From assembly GCA_001515955.1 (NCBI GenBank), contig LOES01000083.1:29409-93408 (forward strand): DNA of 64,000 bases, in the 5' to 3' direction. Source of the DNA: Clostridia bacterium BRH_c25 (GTDB taxonomy: Bacteria > Bacillota_A > Clostridia > Lutisporales > Lutisporaceae). The translations under genes were made by a program, and so were the position numbers. The notes beneath the pieces are model-generated. The model was not told the DNA's origin. It did not search any database and saw only the letters and a program-made list of their open reading frames with translations. Below, in pieces: positions 8,864-18,728 of the stretch; position 1 is the stretch's first letter; the number at the start of each line of letters is the position of its first letter.

Positions 8864-9850
8864 ATGCTTAAGTTCCTGAAGGCTATTAAGTATAATAAAG
8901 TAATTGTATTCGGTGCAGGCGATGCCGCACGTAAAGTATCTGAATATATACCAGTACCAATTTCCTATTATGTTGATAACTCTGCCGCTAAATGGGGTTT
9001 GGATTTTCTTGGAGCAAAAATACAAAAGCCTGATATTTTAGAGAATGAAAACAAGGATAACATTTCAATAATAGTGGCCAGCATGTATTATAACGAAATA
9101 GCACTACAGCTCTTACGAATGGGGTTTACTGAAAACATTCATTTTTGGAATGGTTTGAATATTATAGGAAAAATAGAAGAAGATGTTGCAGATGATGAAT
9201 TTTCAATGGAAGAATCTGTATGCAGACTTGAACAGTTAGGGCTGAAAATAAACACAGTCATTGACATCGGAGCTTCCCATGGTATTTGGTCAAGTATGTG
9301 TATGAAGTACTTTCGGGATTCATTCTACTTTTTAGTTGAAGCTAAAGGAGTGCATGAAGATAAGCTGAGATACATGAAGGAATGCAACAGGAATATGGAT
9401 TATATCATTGCAGCGGCCGGAGACAATATCGGAGAGATTTTTTTTACAGCATCAGAGGATTTGTACAGCGGTTCAGCATCCCATAGTGAGTTTAAACAGA
9501 ACTGCGTAGTGACGCCTATGATTACTATCGATTCATGTATAAGAGAAAGAAGATTAAATGCACCTTATATGCTAAAGCTTGATACACACGGTTTTGAAGT
9601 TCCCATTTTTGAAGGAGCAATGGAGACATTATGGGAGACTGAAGTAATAATAATAGAAACATATAACTTCAAGATCAGCGATGAAGCGTTAAGATTTCAT
9701 GAAATGTGTAAATATCTAGAGGATAAGGGATTTAGGTGTTTCGACTTAATAAGCCCAATGCATAGACCAAAGGATAAGGCTTTATGGCAGATGGATCTTG
9801 TTTTCTTAAGAGATAACCATCCGGTGTTTTTGACTAACAGCTATATATAG
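8864..9850 (+). CDS. FkbM family methyltransferase with N-terminal PglD_N-like module
   Basis: 328 residues. Residues 1-105 are the recurrent Rossmann unit ([16 protein letters not shown], then YYVDNSA, then SIIVAS), here at the N-terminus instead of the C-terminus. Residues 120-290 are an FkbM-type SAM-dependent O-methyltransferase: [10 protein letters not shown] is SAM motif I, LVEAKG is motif II, and [15 protein letters not shown] matches the FkbM signature (KiDvEGxE...L-G). Such enzymes methylate hydroxyls of sugars and polyketides. SD GGAGGAAGG precedes ATG 8864. In this context it most likely O-methylates a sugar of the glycan. It is the only complete methyltransferase in the island; two others are broken. 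Confidence 0.8.
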   Translation: MLKFLKAIKYNKVIVFGAGDAARKVSEYIPVPISYYVDNSAAKWGLDFLGAKIQKPDILENENKDNISIIVASMYYNEIALQLLRMGFTENIHFWNGLNIIGKIEEDVADDEFSMEESVCRLEQLGLKINTVIDIGASHGIWSSMCMKYFRDSFYFLVEAKGVHEDKLRYMKECNRNMDYIIAAAGDNIGEIFFTASEDLYSGSASHSEFKQNCVVTPMITIDSCIRERRLNAPYMLKLDTHGFEVPIFEGAMETLWETEVIIIETYNFKISDEALRFHEMCKYLEDKGFRCFDLISPMHRPKDKALWQMDLVFLRDNHPVFLTNSYI

Positions 9851-9888
9851 TATTTAATAAAACTATATCTCAATTACGGAGGGTAATT

Positions 9889-10974
9889 ATGAAAAAAGCA
9901 TTGATAACAGGTATTACAGGGCAGGATGGATCATATTTGACAGAGTTTTTATTGGACAAGGGGTATGAAGTCCATGGGATAATCAGGAGGGCAAGTTCCT
10001 TCAATACTGGCAGGATAGATCATTTGTACCTGGATCCTCACTTGAATGACGTCAGGATGTTCCTCCATTATGGAGATCTGTCCGATTCCAGCAATATAAA
10101 CAGAATATTGGAAAGGGTTAAACCTGATGAAATATATAACTTGGGAGCCATGAGCCATGTAAAGGTATCCTTCGAGGCGCCTGAGTATACGGGAGAGGTT
10201 GATGGACTGGGGACTCTCAGAATGTTGGATGCAATTAAGGAAGCGGGACTGAGGACAAAATTTTATCAGGCTTCTACCAGTGAATTATTCGGCGGTCTTC
10301 CGGAGACAGCTCCTCAAAATGAGAACACTCCGTTTTACCCAAGAAGCCCCTATGCTGCAGCAAAGCTTTATGCGTACTGGATCACTGTGAACTATAGGGA
10401 AGCTTATGGTATATTTGCCTGCAACGGTATTCTGTTCAACCATGAATCCCCAAGAAGGGGAGAAACTTTCGTGACTAGGAAGGTCACAAGGGCTGTTGCC
10501 GATATAATGAATGGAAAGCAGGATAAGCTGTTTTTAGGGAATATTGATGCTAAGCGTGACTGGGGATTTGCTGGGGACTATATTGAAGGAATGTGGTTAA
10601 TGCTCCAGCAGGACAAGCCTGATGATTACGTGCTTGCAACAGGTGAGACCCATACAGTAAGGGAATTCTGCGAAATTGCATTTAAGCATGTGGGCATCGA
10701 TATAGTATGGCAGGGCAAGGGAGAGAACGAAAAGGGCATAGACAGGAAGACCAAGAGAGTATTGATTGAAATAGACCCAAGGTATTTCAGACCGACAGAG
10801 GTTGATTTGCTGCTCGGGGATCCAAGCAAAGCAAGGAAGGCACTTAAATGGCAGCCTAGAGTGGGCTTTGAGAGTCTTGTCAGAATGATGGTTGACGCTG
10901 ATATGAAGGGCGAAAATACAATAAACCCATATGACTATTACAGTTTCTTGGAGGAAGTCGCAATTACAAAATAG
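9889..10974 (+). CDS. gmd: GDP-mannose 4,6-dehydratase
   Basis: Extended SDR that converts GDP-D-mannose to GDP-4-keto-6-deoxy-D-mannose, the first committed step to GDP-L-fucose. Length is 361 residues as expected. Motifs: [14 protein letters not shown] (NADP site with the GQDGSYL typical of Gmd), [25 protein letters not shown] with the catalytic Thr/Ser, and YAAAK with the catalytic Tyr and Lys. [15 protein letters not shown] is a very characteristic Gmd segment. SD GGAGG precedes ATG 9889. It is directly followed by fcl, the next enzyme, and the GDP-mannose supplier manC lies about 15 kb downstream in the same island. Confidence 0.96.
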   Translation: MKKALITGITGQDGSYLTEFLLDKGYEVHGIIRRASSFNTGRIDHLYLDPHLNDVRMFLHYGDLSDSSNINRILERVKPDEIYNLGAMSHVKVSFEAPEYTGEVDGLGTLRMLDAIKEAGLRTKFYQASTSELFGGLPETAPQNENTPFYPRSPYAAAKLYAYWITVNYREAYGIFACNGILFNHESPRRGETFVTRKVTRAVADIMNGKQDKLFLGNIDAKRDWGFAGDYIEGMWLMLQQDKPDDYVLATGETHTVREFCEIAFKHVGIDIVWQGKGENEKGIDRKTKRVLIEIDPRYFRPTEVDLLLGDPSKARKALKWQPRVGFESLVRMMVDADMKGENTINPYDYYSFLEEVAITK

Positions 10975-10996
10975 CCTACGCAAAGGAGACTTTAAT

Positions 10997-11932
10997 ATGA
11001 ATATCAATGATAAAATCTATGTGGCAGGCCACAATGGCCTGGTAGGATCCTCAATCATCAGAAGGCTGAAAAAGGAAGGTTTTAGCAATATTATTTGCAG
11101 AAGTTCCTCTGAATTGGATTTAAAGAGGCAAGGTGCTGTTGAGGCTTTTTTTGAAAAGGAAAGGCCTGATTATGTTTTTCTTGCAGCTGCGAAGGTTGGA
11201 GGTATTGTAGCCAACAATACCTTCCCTGCACAATTTATATATGAAAATATTATGATGGAAGCCAATGTGGTTCATGCTGCTCATATGTCAAAAGTGAAAA
11301 AGCTGCTCTTTTTAGGTAGTTCCTGCATTTACCCTAAGTTTGCGGAGCAGCCTATAAAAGAAGAGTATCTATTGGAAGGGAAGCTAGAGCCTACTAATGA
11401 ACCCTACGCAATAGCCAAAATAGCAGGTATAAAAATGTGTGAGTCATATAATAGACAATATGGTACAAACTTCATATCAGTTATGCCTACGAACTTATAT
11501 GGACCAAACGACAATTTTGATTTGGAGACGTCTCATGTGCTGCCTGCTTTAATAAGGAAATTCCATGAGGCTAAAGTACAGAATAAGGGCGAGGTTACAC
11601 TATGGGGCACGGGTAAAGTTAGAAGAGAGTTTCTATACGTGGATGATTTGGCAGATGCAGTGGTTCATCTGATGAATTTGTACGATGGCAATGAGATATT
11701 AAACATTGGTGTTGGTGAAGACTTAACAATAAAGGAATTGGCTGAGATTGTCAAAGAGGTAGTCGGATATAACGGGGGAATTGCCTATGACGATACTAAG
11801 CCTGATGGTACTCCAAGAAAGCTCCTGGATGTGTCAAAGTTGAACAAACTGGGATGGAGAGCGAAGACAAGCCTAAGGCAAGGCATTGAGATGACATATG
11901 ATTGGTGGCAAAGGAACTGTAAGAACTGTTAG
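10997..11932 (+). CDS. fcl: GDP-L-fucose synthase
   Basis: Bifunctional 3,5-epimerase/4-reductase that turns the Gmd product into GDP-L-fucose. It has 311 residues from ATG 10997, placed by AAAGGAG 8-10 bases upstream; a longer in-frame reading from 10931 overlaps the end of gmd and has no ribosome binding site. Motifs: [12 protein letters not shown] (NADP site), [29 protein letters not shown] with catalytic Ser and Cys, and [15 protein letters not shown] with catalytic Tyr/Lys. The strong match over the whole length and adjacency to gmd make this secure. GDP-fucose or a derivative is therefore one of the donors for the island's glycosyltransferases. Confidence 0.95.
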   Translation: MNINDKIYVAGHNGLVGSSIIRRLKKEGFSNIICRSSSELDLKRQGAVEAFFEKERPDYVFLAAAKVGGIVANNTFPAQFIYENIMMEANVVHAAHMSKVKKLLFLGSSCIYPKFAEQPIKEEYLLEGKLEPTNEPYAIAKIAGIKMCESYNRQYGTNFISVMPTNLYGPNDNFDLETSHVLPALIRKFHEAKVQNKGEVTLWGTGKVRREFLYVDDLADAVVHLMNLYDGNEILNIGVGEDLTIKELAEIVKEVVGYNGGIAYDDTKPDGTPRKLLDVSKLNKLGWRAKTSLRQGIEMTYDWWQRNCKNC

Positions 11933-11977
11933 TTGTTATACTAATTCGAATAGTATATAAGATTGTAGGTGTGTAAA

Positions 11978-13084
11978 ATGCCGGAATACCCCAAGATTTC
12001 CATTATAACTGCATCATTCAATAGTGAGAAGTATATTGAAGACTCCATAAGGAGTGTAATCAACCAAAGCTATGACAATATTGAGTACATTGTCATTGAT
12101 GGAGCTTCAAAGGATGGCACTTTGGATTTTGTAAGCAGGTATAGAGATAAAATAGACATAATTGTATCGGAGCAGGATGCAGGTATTTATGATGCATATA
12201 ACAAGGGAGTTTCTCTTGCTTCCGGGGATGTAATATATTTTCTCAATACTGACGATTATCTGTATGATGATAACATAGTAAGGAGGATTTCAGATGTATT
12301 TCGTCAGAACCAAGATGTCAGTATCGTGTACGGGAATGTAGCTGTCATTGATGAACGCACTGGATTCAGGCATAATACAGGAAGAAGAATGGAACTGAAG
12401 GATTTTGAGAGGGGAATGATGTCTTCTCACCAATCAATCTTTACAAAAAGAAAACTATTTGATAAATATGGTTTATTTGATAGGGCATTCAAAATATGCA
12501 GCGATTTTGATTTTATAACCAAATGTTTTAAGGGCGACGAACAAAGCACATTGTATATTGATGAAACAATTGCTGTATATAGAGAGGGGGGTATCAGCAA
12601 CGACCCCAGATATCAAAAGCTGTTGGATGTAGAGCTTAACTGCATAGTCTACAAGCATTTCAACAAGCTGCTTCCCAGGAATGAAAAGCATCTGGAGGAT
12701 AACAACGGTTTATACAGGATCTGGCTTGACATGCTGCTTCTCCAAGGTAAAGGAATATCAAGCTCTCTGGATAAACGGCAGATAAGCAAAGTTGCTATTT
12801 TCGGGACAAGGAAGACAGGCATATGCCTGTTAAAGGATTTGAAAAAGGAAGGTTTTGATGTTCTGACATTTCTGGATAATAATGTGAACATGCAGGGTGT
12901 TGAAGTTGAAGGTATAATGGTGGTTTCGCCGGATTGGTTGAAGGATAATTCCAATTGCATCGATGCTGTGATAGTATCTATTGAGAAAGCTTACGATGAA
13001 GATGTGTTTATACAGCTCAGGGAGCTGACCGGTGATAGACTCTATCTGACATCATGGAAGGACTTGGTAATAAGGAGTATATAG
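11978..13084 (+). CDS. GT2 glycosyltransferase fused to a PglD_N-like module
   Basis: 368 residues. Residues 1-240 are a WcaA-like GT2 glycosyltransferase: ISIITASFNSEKYI, VIDGASKDGTLD, DAGIYDAYNKGV and the metal-binding LNTDDYLYDD; SSHQSIF and the CSDFDF segment follow as in this subfamily. Residues 265-368 are a more diverged copy of the recurrent Rossmann unit (KVAIFGTRKTGICLL, FLDNN, DAVIVS), where the GAGxHT loop is changed to GTRKTG. The start is taken as ATG 11978 after TAGGTG; a GTG at 11969 is in frame but poorly spaced. The next gene begins about 35 bases downstream. Confidence 0.85.
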   Translation: MPEYPKISIITASFNSEKYIEDSIRSVINQSYDNIEYIVIDGASKDGTLDFVSRYRDKIDIIVSEQDAGIYDAYNKGVSLASGDVIYFLNTDDYLYDDNIVRRISDVFRQNQDVSIVYGNVAVIDERTGFRHNTGRRMELKDFERGMMSSHQSIFTKRKLFDKYGLFDRAFKICSDFDFITKCFKGDEQSTLYIDETIAVYREGGISNDPRYQKLLDVELNCIVYKHFNKLLPRNEKHLEDNNGLYRIWLDMLLLQGKGISSSLDKRQISKVAIFGTRKTGICLLKDLKKEGFDVLTFLDNNVNMQGVEVEGIMVVSPDWLKDNSNCIDAVIVSIEKAYDEDVFIQLRELTGDRLYLTSWKDLVIRSI

Positions 13085-13119
13085 AGTCTTATATACTATC
13101 TTATAAAGAAGGGGTTATT

Positions 13120-14169
13120 ATGATGAGTGAACGCTTTTTGGTTACAGGAGGAGCTGGGTTTATAGGGTCGAATTTTATTAAGCACATGCTCAGAAAATAC
13201 GGCGAAAAGATATTTGTTATAAATGTAGATAAACTGACTTATGCTGGGAATACAAACAATTTATTAGGGTTGGAGGATTGCCCTAATTATTTGTTTATTA
13301 AGGCTGATATTTGTGACAAAAGTGCAATAAGTAAGATTTTCGATAATTATAGTATTGATTATGTTGTGAATTTTGCCGCTGAGACCCATGTAGACCAGAG
13401 TATAGAGAATCCAGAGGCGTTTATTGCTACAAATGTGCTTGGGACTCAAGTTCTGCTTGACTGCGCGCGAAAAAGCTGGGAGACGGAAGGGGTCTTTAAG
13501 ACAGGGAAAAAATATATACAGATTTCAACGGATGAAGTCTATGGTTCTTTAGATAGCGGCGGTTATTTCACAGAAAATACCCCTTTAGATCCAAGAAGTC
13601 CTTATTCTGCCAGCAAGGCCAGTGCTGATTTTCTAGTAAAAGCATATTATTACACCTACAAAATGCCGATAAATATAACAAGGTGTTCAAATAACTATGG
13701 ACCTAATCAATTTCCTGAAAAACTGATTCCACTGATGATAAATAATTGTCTGGGGGGTAAACCCCTGCCTGTATATGGAGATGGAAGGAATATAAGGGAT
13801 TGGCTGTATGTAGAGGATCACTGCAGTGCTATTGATAAAGTAATAAGAAAAGGAAATATCGGACAAATATATAATATTGGGGGACACAGTGAAAAAGAGA
13901 ATATTGAAATAGTAAAAATCCTTATAAAATTACTCAACGAAGTGCTCTCGGAAATGGACACAAGAAAAGAGCACATAAGTGAAGGATTGATTAAATATGT
14001 TGAAGATAGAAAAGGTCATGACAGAAGATATGCAATAGATTATACCAAGATTAAAGATGAACTCGGATGGGAACCTCAAATTTGCTTTGAGGATGGAATC
14101 AAAAAAACCGTCATATGGTACTTGAATAATGAAGATTGGCTGTACGAATCAACTGAAAGATTAAAATGA
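13120..14169 (+). CDS. rmlB: dTDP-glucose 4,6-dehydratase
   Basis: Extended SDR that makes dTDP-4-keto-6-deoxy-D-glucose, the branch point to dTDP-rhamnose, dTDP-fucose and amino-deoxy sugars. Motifs: LVTGGAGFIGSNF, NFAAETHVDQSIENP, ISTDEVYGSL with catalytic Thr-Asp-Glu, YSASKASAD with catalytic Tyr/Lys, and TRCSNNYGPNQFPEKLIP. Length is 349 residues from ATG 13120 (a second ATG follows at 13123); the open frame to 13054 runs into the previous gene. The partner nucleotidylyltransferase follows. No rmlC or rmlD homolog is seen, so the product is probably not ordinary rhamnose unless those genes lie elsewhere. Confidence 0.94.
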   Translation: MMSERFLVTGGAGFIGSNFIKHMLRKYGEKIFVINVDKLTYAGNTNNLLGLEDCPNYLFIKADICDKSAISKIFDNYSIDYVVNFAAETHVDQSIENPEAFIATNVLGTQVLLDCARKSWETEGVFKTGKKYIQISTDEVYGSLDSGGYFTENTPLDPRSPYSASKASADFLVKAYYYTYKMPINITRCSNNYGPNQFPEKLIPLMINNCLGGKPLPVYGDGRNIRDWLYVEDHCSAIDKVIRKGNIGQIYNIGGHSEKENIEIVKILIKLLNEVLSEMDTRKEHISEGLIKYVEDRKGHDRRYAIDYTKIKDELGWEPQICFEDGIKKTVIWYLNNEDWLYESTERLK

Positions 14170-14197
14170 ATTTAGAAATTTATGGAGGAGAAGTTGC

Positions 14198-14929
14198 ATG
14201 AAAGGCGTTATATTGGCCGGAGGTTTAGGGAACCGCTTATATCCGTTAACCAAGGTAACCAATAAGCATTTACTGCCTGTAGGCAAGGAACCAATGATAT
14301 ATAATCCGATAAAACAACTAGTTTCAGCCGATATTGATGATATCCTCATAGTTACCAGTAAAGACCATATGGGGGATATTGTAAGACTATTGGGAAGTGG
14401 CAAGGAATTTGGCTGTCAGTTTACGTTTAAGGTGCAGGAGGAAGCACTGGGGATTGCCCATGCACTACTGTTGGCAGAGGATTTTGCCAAGGATGATAAG
14501 ATTACGGTCATACTGGGAGATAATATAGCTACCCACTCCATAAAATCCTATGTAAAGAGCTTCATGAAACAGGGGCGCGGTGCAAAAGTGCTTCTGAGAG
14601 AGGTGACAGATCCCGAAAGATATGGAGTTGCAGCCTTGGATGAGCTTAAAGTATTAGAAATTGAGGAGAAGCCCGAATACCCCAAAAGCAACTATGTGGT
14701 TATTGGAATCTACATGTATGATAATCAGGTATTTGATATTATAAGGAGTATAGAAAAATCTCCAAGAGGCGAATATGAAGTAACTGCTGTCAATAATAGG
14801 TACATTGAGCAGGGGGAACTTACATATGACGTCCTGAAGGGGGAGTGGACTGATGCAGGTACTTTTGAATCTCTCTTCTATGCAAGCAAGATACTACTGG
14901 AAGTAAATAATGAAATAAAAGGGCTATAA
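14198..14929 (+). CDS. rmlA: RmlA-like sugar nucleotidylyltransferase
   Basis: Sugar-1-phosphate nucleotidylyltransferase expected to make dTDP-glucose for the adjacent rmlB. Motifs: MKGVILAGGLGNRLYPLT (nucleotide-binding loop; the usual form is GGxGTRL, here GNRL), NKHLLPVGKEPMIYNPI, VILGDNI, and WTDAGTFESL near the end. At 243 residues it is shorter than the roughly 290-residue classical RmlA and lacks its C-terminal helices, as in the short dTDP-glucose pyrophosphorylases. SD GGAGGAGAAG precedes ATG 14198. Function is inferred from motifs and position; the GTR to GNR change deserves a check of nucleotide specificity. Confidence 0.82.
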   Translation: MKGVILAGGLGNRLYPLTKVTNKHLLPVGKEPMIYNPIKQLVSADIDDILIVTSKDHMGDIVRLLGSGKEFGCQFTFKVQEEALGIAHALLLAEDFAKDDKITVILGDNIATHSIKSYVKSFMKQGRGAKVLLREVTDPERYGVAALDELKVLEIEEKPEYPKSNYVVIGIYMYDNQVFDIIRSIEKSPRGEYEVTAVNNRYIEQGELTYDVLKGEWTDAGTFESLFYASKILLEVNNEIKGL

Positions 14930-14933
14930 TATT

Positions 14934-15947
14934 ATGAAGAATGATTTTTCTACTAACTTTGATAATTATAAGGGGAAAAACGTTATGATTTTGGGTGGTG
15001 CTGGCTTTATTGGCAGCAACCTAGCTAAAGCTTTAACTCTTCTAAATGCAGAAGTAGTTATAATCAATAAGAATATTGGTGAAAAGAAGCATGCACTTGT
15101 TGATTATATGGGACAACAGAATTTTGTCCTAAGTGAGGGTAACCTGCTTGAACCTGAAAGTTACGAGGATTTTCTCAGGAAAGCTGATATAGTTATAAAT
15201 CTTGCTGGTGCAAATGGTTCACTTAATAGTATAAAAAATCCTGTTGAGAACTTACGAATAAATTGTGAGGGACATCTTTTATTTCTCGAAAGCTGTAGGC
15301 GCATGGACAAGAAGGTCAAGCTGATTTTTGCCAGTTCGCGCTTGGTGTATGGAGAAACCGGTAGATACGGAGTAACGGAAGATATAAAGACTGAGCCTAA
15401 GGACATATATGCAATACACAAGCTAACAGCAGAGTACTACTATAGTTTATATGCAAACATGTACCCCAAAATTGAGTCAATGATTGTCAGAATGACCAAT
15501 CCCTTTGGACCGGCTCCACGCTATAGCAATAAAAAGTCTGGATATAACTTTATTAATAGTACAATACTCAAAGTACTAATGAGTGAGGAAATAACAGTTT
15601 ATGGAGATGGAAAACAATTAAGAGATTACATATATATTGATGATTTGGTGGAGGCAGTACTAGGGCTAGCAAATGTTGAAGCATCCAAAGGTGAAATATT
15701 TAACATTGGCTCTGGCAATTCAATTTGTATTATGGACGCTATACTGCAGATGTTTATTACTTCCGGGAAGGAATACAAAGTAAGAAAAATTGAGTGGCCA
15801 TCAGATAATCTTCTGGTTGAAACCGGAGATTTCAAAGCTGATATAACCAAGATTGAAAGGATATGCAATTGGAAGCCTAGGTTCAGATATCAGGAGGGAT
15901 TGAGAAAAACTATCGAGTTCTTAAAAAATCAGTATAATTTGCCGTAA
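14934..15947 (+). CDS. NAD-dependent epimerase/dehydratase (extended SDR)
   Basis: 337-residue extended SDR acting on a nucleotide sugar, probably the product of rmlA/rmlB. Motifs: MILGGAGFIGSNLAKAL (NAD site), INLAGANGS, FASSRLVYGET with catalytic Ser, YAIHKLTAEYYY with catalytic Tyr/Lys, VRMTNPFGP, and RDYIYIDDLVEAV. It begins 4 bases after the rmlA-like gene and has only a weak ribosome binding site (AAAGGG), suggesting translational coupling. It could be a 4-epimerase or a 4-ketoreductase; the sequence does not separate these. Confidence 0.85.
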   Translation: MKNDFSTNFDNYKGKNVMILGGAGFIGSNLAKALTLLNAEVVIINKNIGEKKHALVDYMGQQNFVLSEGNLLEPESYEDFLRKADIVINLAGANGSLNSIKNPVENLRINCEGHLLFLESCRRMDKKVKLIFASSRLVYGETGRYGVTEDIKTEPKDIYAIHKLTAEYYYSLYANMYPKIESMIVRMTNPFGPAPRYSNKKSGYNFINSTILKVLMSEEITVYGDGKQLRDYIYIDDLVEAVLGLANVEASKGEIFNIGSGNSICIMDAILQMFITSGKEYKVRKIEWPSDNLLVETGDFKADITKIERICNWKPRFRYQEGLRKTIEFLKNQYNLP

Positions 15948-15970
15948 TAGTACAACGAGAGGTGAGCAGA

Positions 15971-17113
15971 TTGAATATATTGCACTTGACGACTTATCTG
16001 CAAGGCGGTTTGGGAAGAATAATTCAGGATTTGGCAATAGACCAAAGAATGTCAGGGAATAAAGTTACTATTGTCACAACAAAGACACCAATTGCAGACT
16101 ACTGTAACTATGATGAATATTTGACAGCGATGGCTGAAAAAGATGTTGAGCTCCATCTGATAGATTCAACTTTCAAGCGGGAGCTGTATTTGAATTTGAA
16201 TGTGGTAGAAAAGGTAAGAGATATCATAATAAAGAATGATATTGATATAATTCATGCACATGCTGCCATACCTGCACTGGTAGGAGTCATTGCAAGACAG
16301 GTGCAGAAAGAGCATATTCCTGTGATTCATTCTATGCAAGGTTGGGGGACAAATAAGTCCTTTGAGCAGGAAGAAATGGATAGGATAATAATGAATGGAT
16401 TGGATTGCATTGTGGCATCATCTGTAAGCTCTATTGAGTTAATGAAGGATAAAGGGATAGATCCAGACAGAATAGTACTTATTTATAATGGAATAGCAGA
16501 CAGATCAACTGATATGGATGAGGCCTCAGATGAAGATATTGCAGAGCTTATAAAGCTCAGAAATGAAGGTGTGAAACTAATCGGATGCGTTGGTACTGTC
16601 TGTAAACGAAAGAACCAGGAACTGCTGCTTGATGCGTTTTCTGAGACCGCAGAGAAATATAATGCTGCTTGTATATTTATTGGGGAGGGAGATATGGTAC
16701 TTCCTTTGAAAGAAAAGGCAGAGTTATATAATATTGCGGACAAGGTCAGGTTTTATAGGTATAAGGAGGACTCAAGCAGATTCCTGAAATATTTTGATCT
16801 TGTTGTCCTGCCTTCCTTGAGTGAGGGTTTGCCTCTTACTGTATTGGAATGCTTCAGGGAAAGGGTACTGTTCTTGGGGAGTGATATACCGTCAATTGCT
16901 GAACTGGTCAAAGATGGAGATACGGGGTATTTGTTTTTGTCAGAGAAGGTTGATGATTTGACGGATAAACTTGAAAGAGGGATTTCCATTACCTCGGTAG
17001 AGAAACAAGTAATTACAGAAAACGCATATAAGTTTTACGAAGCCGATTTTACAAAACAGATAATGTTTGATACATATATGAATTTATATAACGATCTCTT
17101 AAGTAAAAGTTAA
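15971..17113 (+). CDS. Family 4 glycosyltransferase (GT-B fold)
   Basis: Retaining GT-B glycosyltransferase of family GT4. N-terminal domain starts LNILHLTTYLQGGLGRII, with the Gly-rich acceptor-side loop; IIHAHAAIPALVG follows. The C-terminal donor domain has GCVGTVCKRKNQELLLDAF and SLSEGLPLTVLECF, the EX7E motif that contacts the nucleotide sugar. Two starts are possible: GTG 15962 and TTG 15971; the TTG lies 5-6 bases after GAGAGGTGA and is preferred, giving about 380 residues. It is in the same transcript direction as the nonulosonic-acid genes that follow. Donor and acceptor are unknown. Confidence 0.87.
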   Translation: MNILHLTTYLQGGLGRIIQDLAIDQRMSGNKVTIVTTKTPIADYCNYDEYLTAMAEKDVELHLIDSTFKRELYLNLNVVEKVRDIIIKNDIDIIHAHAAIPALVGVIARQVQKEHIPVIHSMQGWGTNKSFEQEEMDRIIMNGLDCIVASSVSSIELMKDKGIDPDRIVLIYNGIADRSTDMDEASDEDIAELIKLRNEGVKLIGCVGTVCKRKNQELLLDAFSETAEKYNAACIFIGEGDMVLPLKEKAELYNIADKVRFYRYKEDSSRFLKYFDLVVLPSLSEGLPLTVLECFRERVLFLGSDIPSIAELVKDGDTGYLFLSEKVDDLTDKLERGISITSVEKQVITENAYKFYEADFTKQIMFDTYMNLYNDLLSKS

Positions 17114-17126
17114 GCGGGGTTATAAA

Positions 17127-18047
17127 ATGAAGATGCTGATAACTGCTGTAGGCAGACGAGTACAGCTTGTGAGACATTTTAAGAAATATTTTGAAGTTAT
17201 AGGGGCGGACTGTTCCAATCTGGCACCTGCTTCGTATTTTACTGATTGTTTTTTTGTTGTACCTTTTTGTCTTGATCCGGGATATAAAAAAGCAATTATT
17301 GATATTTGTATAAAAGAAAATGTAGATTTGGTAATCTCGGTACATGACCAGGAGTGCATGGTGCTGGATGATATACGGAATGAATTGAGGAAGTTGGGGG
17401 TATTATTGATGCTCCCGGATAAAAAAGTCCTGGATATTTGTAACGATAAATTGGAAACTTATAAGTTCTTTGTTGAAAACGGGATTGATTCCCCAGAAAG
17501 TTGTTTGAAGCCTAATGAAGTATCTTCTGGCTTTCCGCTTTTCATAAAACCTAGAGTGGGAATGGGAAGCCAGCATTCTTATAAGATTTCTACCAAAGAG
17601 GAACTAGACTTCTACTATTCCCGCATACATAATCCTATAATCCAGAGTTATATTGAAGGTACTGAGTATACCCTTGATTGTATTTGTGATAATGACAGCC
17701 AGGTTATTTCTGTAGTTCCCAGGATGAGAATAGAAGTGAAAGCTGGCGAGGTGCAAAAGTCCAAAACGGTCAACGACATGCAAATTATACAAAAAGGAAA
17801 AGAAATATGCGAAAAGCTTGGATATAAAGGGCCACTAACAATACAGTGTTTCAAGGCCGGTACGGGAGAAATATTATTTACAGAAATAAACCCCCGTATG
17901 GGTGGCGGAGTTCCCTTAACCTTTGAAGCTGGGGTAGAATATGGGAGAATATTTGCAGATATGGTATCAGGGCGGAAGGTAGAACCTATAATAGGCAATT
18001 TTAAAGAGCTTACAATGCTTAGATATGATGAGGCGGTTTTCATATGA
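17127..18047 (+). CDS. ATP-grasp domain protein (PylC/carbamoyl-phosphate-synthase-like)
   Basis: 306-residue ATP-grasp ligase. The N-terminal part (MKMLITAVGRRVQLVRHF, VISVHDQE) is the pre-ATP-grasp Rossmann domain. The central part has FIKPRVGMGSQHSYKI (ATP-binding loop), and the metal/ATP end motif is FTEINPRMGGGVPL with the conserved Glu-x-Asn-Pro-Arg. Such enzymes join a carboxylate to an amine using ATP. It overlaps the next gene (HAD phosphatase) by 4 bases (ATGA) and leads directly into spsF, so it is probably part of the nonulosonic-acid module. A role in attaching an amino acid or other acyl group to an amino sugar is plausible but unproven. Confidence 0.8.
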   Translation: MKMLITAVGRRVQLVRHFKKYFEVIGADCSNLAPASYFTDCFFVVPFCLDPGYKKAIIDICIKENVDLVISVHDQECMVLDDIRNELRKLGVLLMLPDKKVLDICNDKLETYKFFVENGIDSPESCLKPNEVSSGFPLFIKPRVGMGSQHSYKISTKEELDFYYSRIHNPIIQSYIEGTEYTLDCICDNDSQVISVVPRMRIEVKAGEVQKSKTVNDMQIIQKGKEICEKLGYKGPLTIQCFKAGTGEILFTEINPRMGGGVPLTFEAGVEYGRIFADMVSGRKVEPIIGNFKELTMLRYDEAVFI

Positions 18048-18724
18048 TAGCTTTGGTTTTTGATCTGGATGACACGTTATATAAAGAAGCAGATTTTGTC
18101 CATGGCGCTTTTGGAGAGGTAGCGGAATATTTGGGGACAAAGTATTGTATCGGCAGGGATGAGCTTTACCGGACTATGCTGAGGCTGCTTGCTTCGATGG
18201 GCAGAGGCAGGATATTTAATGATATTTGTGATATATATAGTATAGATGAAGATGTGAATAACCTTATAGAAATATACAGGAATGCAGCTCCAAAAATCTC
18301 ATTATATGAAGATGCGGAGCATTTTTTAAAATGTTGCAGCGGGAAATATAAGTTAGGCTTGATCACAGATGGGATATATTATGTGCAGAGGAACAAAATA
18401 AGGCTGCTTGGTATAGAAGAGTATTTTGATGCTATTGTAGTAACGGACGATCATGGTAAAGATTTCTGGAAGCCCAGTACGAAGCCCTACTTAAAAATGG
18501 CTGAGGAGCTTGGGGTGTCGCTAGATAGTATGATTTATATAGGAGATAATCCACAAAAGGATTTTTACGGGGCAAGACAGTTGGGGATAAGGACCATAAG
18601 GGTGATTAGGGACTCAGGTGATCATATGGGATTAAGATTAAGCAGCGATTATGAAGCAGACATAGAAATTACAAGCTTAGATGATATAGAAAGTGCAATA
18701 GATTCATTATTCAAGAGGTGGTGA
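18044..18724 (+). CDS. HAD superfamily hydrolase, probable sugar-phosphate phosphatase
   Basis: 226-residue HAD hydrolase of subfamily IA. Motif I FDLDDTLYKEADF carries the nucleophile Asp and the second Asp. Motif II is LITDG, motif III Lys lies near DFWKPSTKPY, and motif IV is YIGDNPQKDFYGA. Members dephosphorylate small phosphate esters such as sugar phosphates. The start codon overlaps the stop of the ATP-grasp gene and the spsF-like gene begins 4 bases after its stop, so the three are translationally linked. A phosphatase would fit a route where the nonulosonic acid or its precursor is made as a phosphate. Confidence 0.83.
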   Translation: MIALVFDLDDTLYKEADFVHGAFGEVAEYLGTKYCIGRDELYRTMLRLLASMGRGRIFNDICDIYSIDEDVNNLIEIYRNAAPKISLYEDAEHFLKCCSGKYKLGLITDGIYYVQRNKIRLLGIEEYFDAIVVTDDHGKDFWKPSTKPYLKMAEELGVSLDSMIYIGDNPQKDFYGARQLGIRTIRVIRDSGDHMGLRLSSDYEADIEITSLDDIESAIDSLFKRW

Positions 18725-18728
18725 TATT

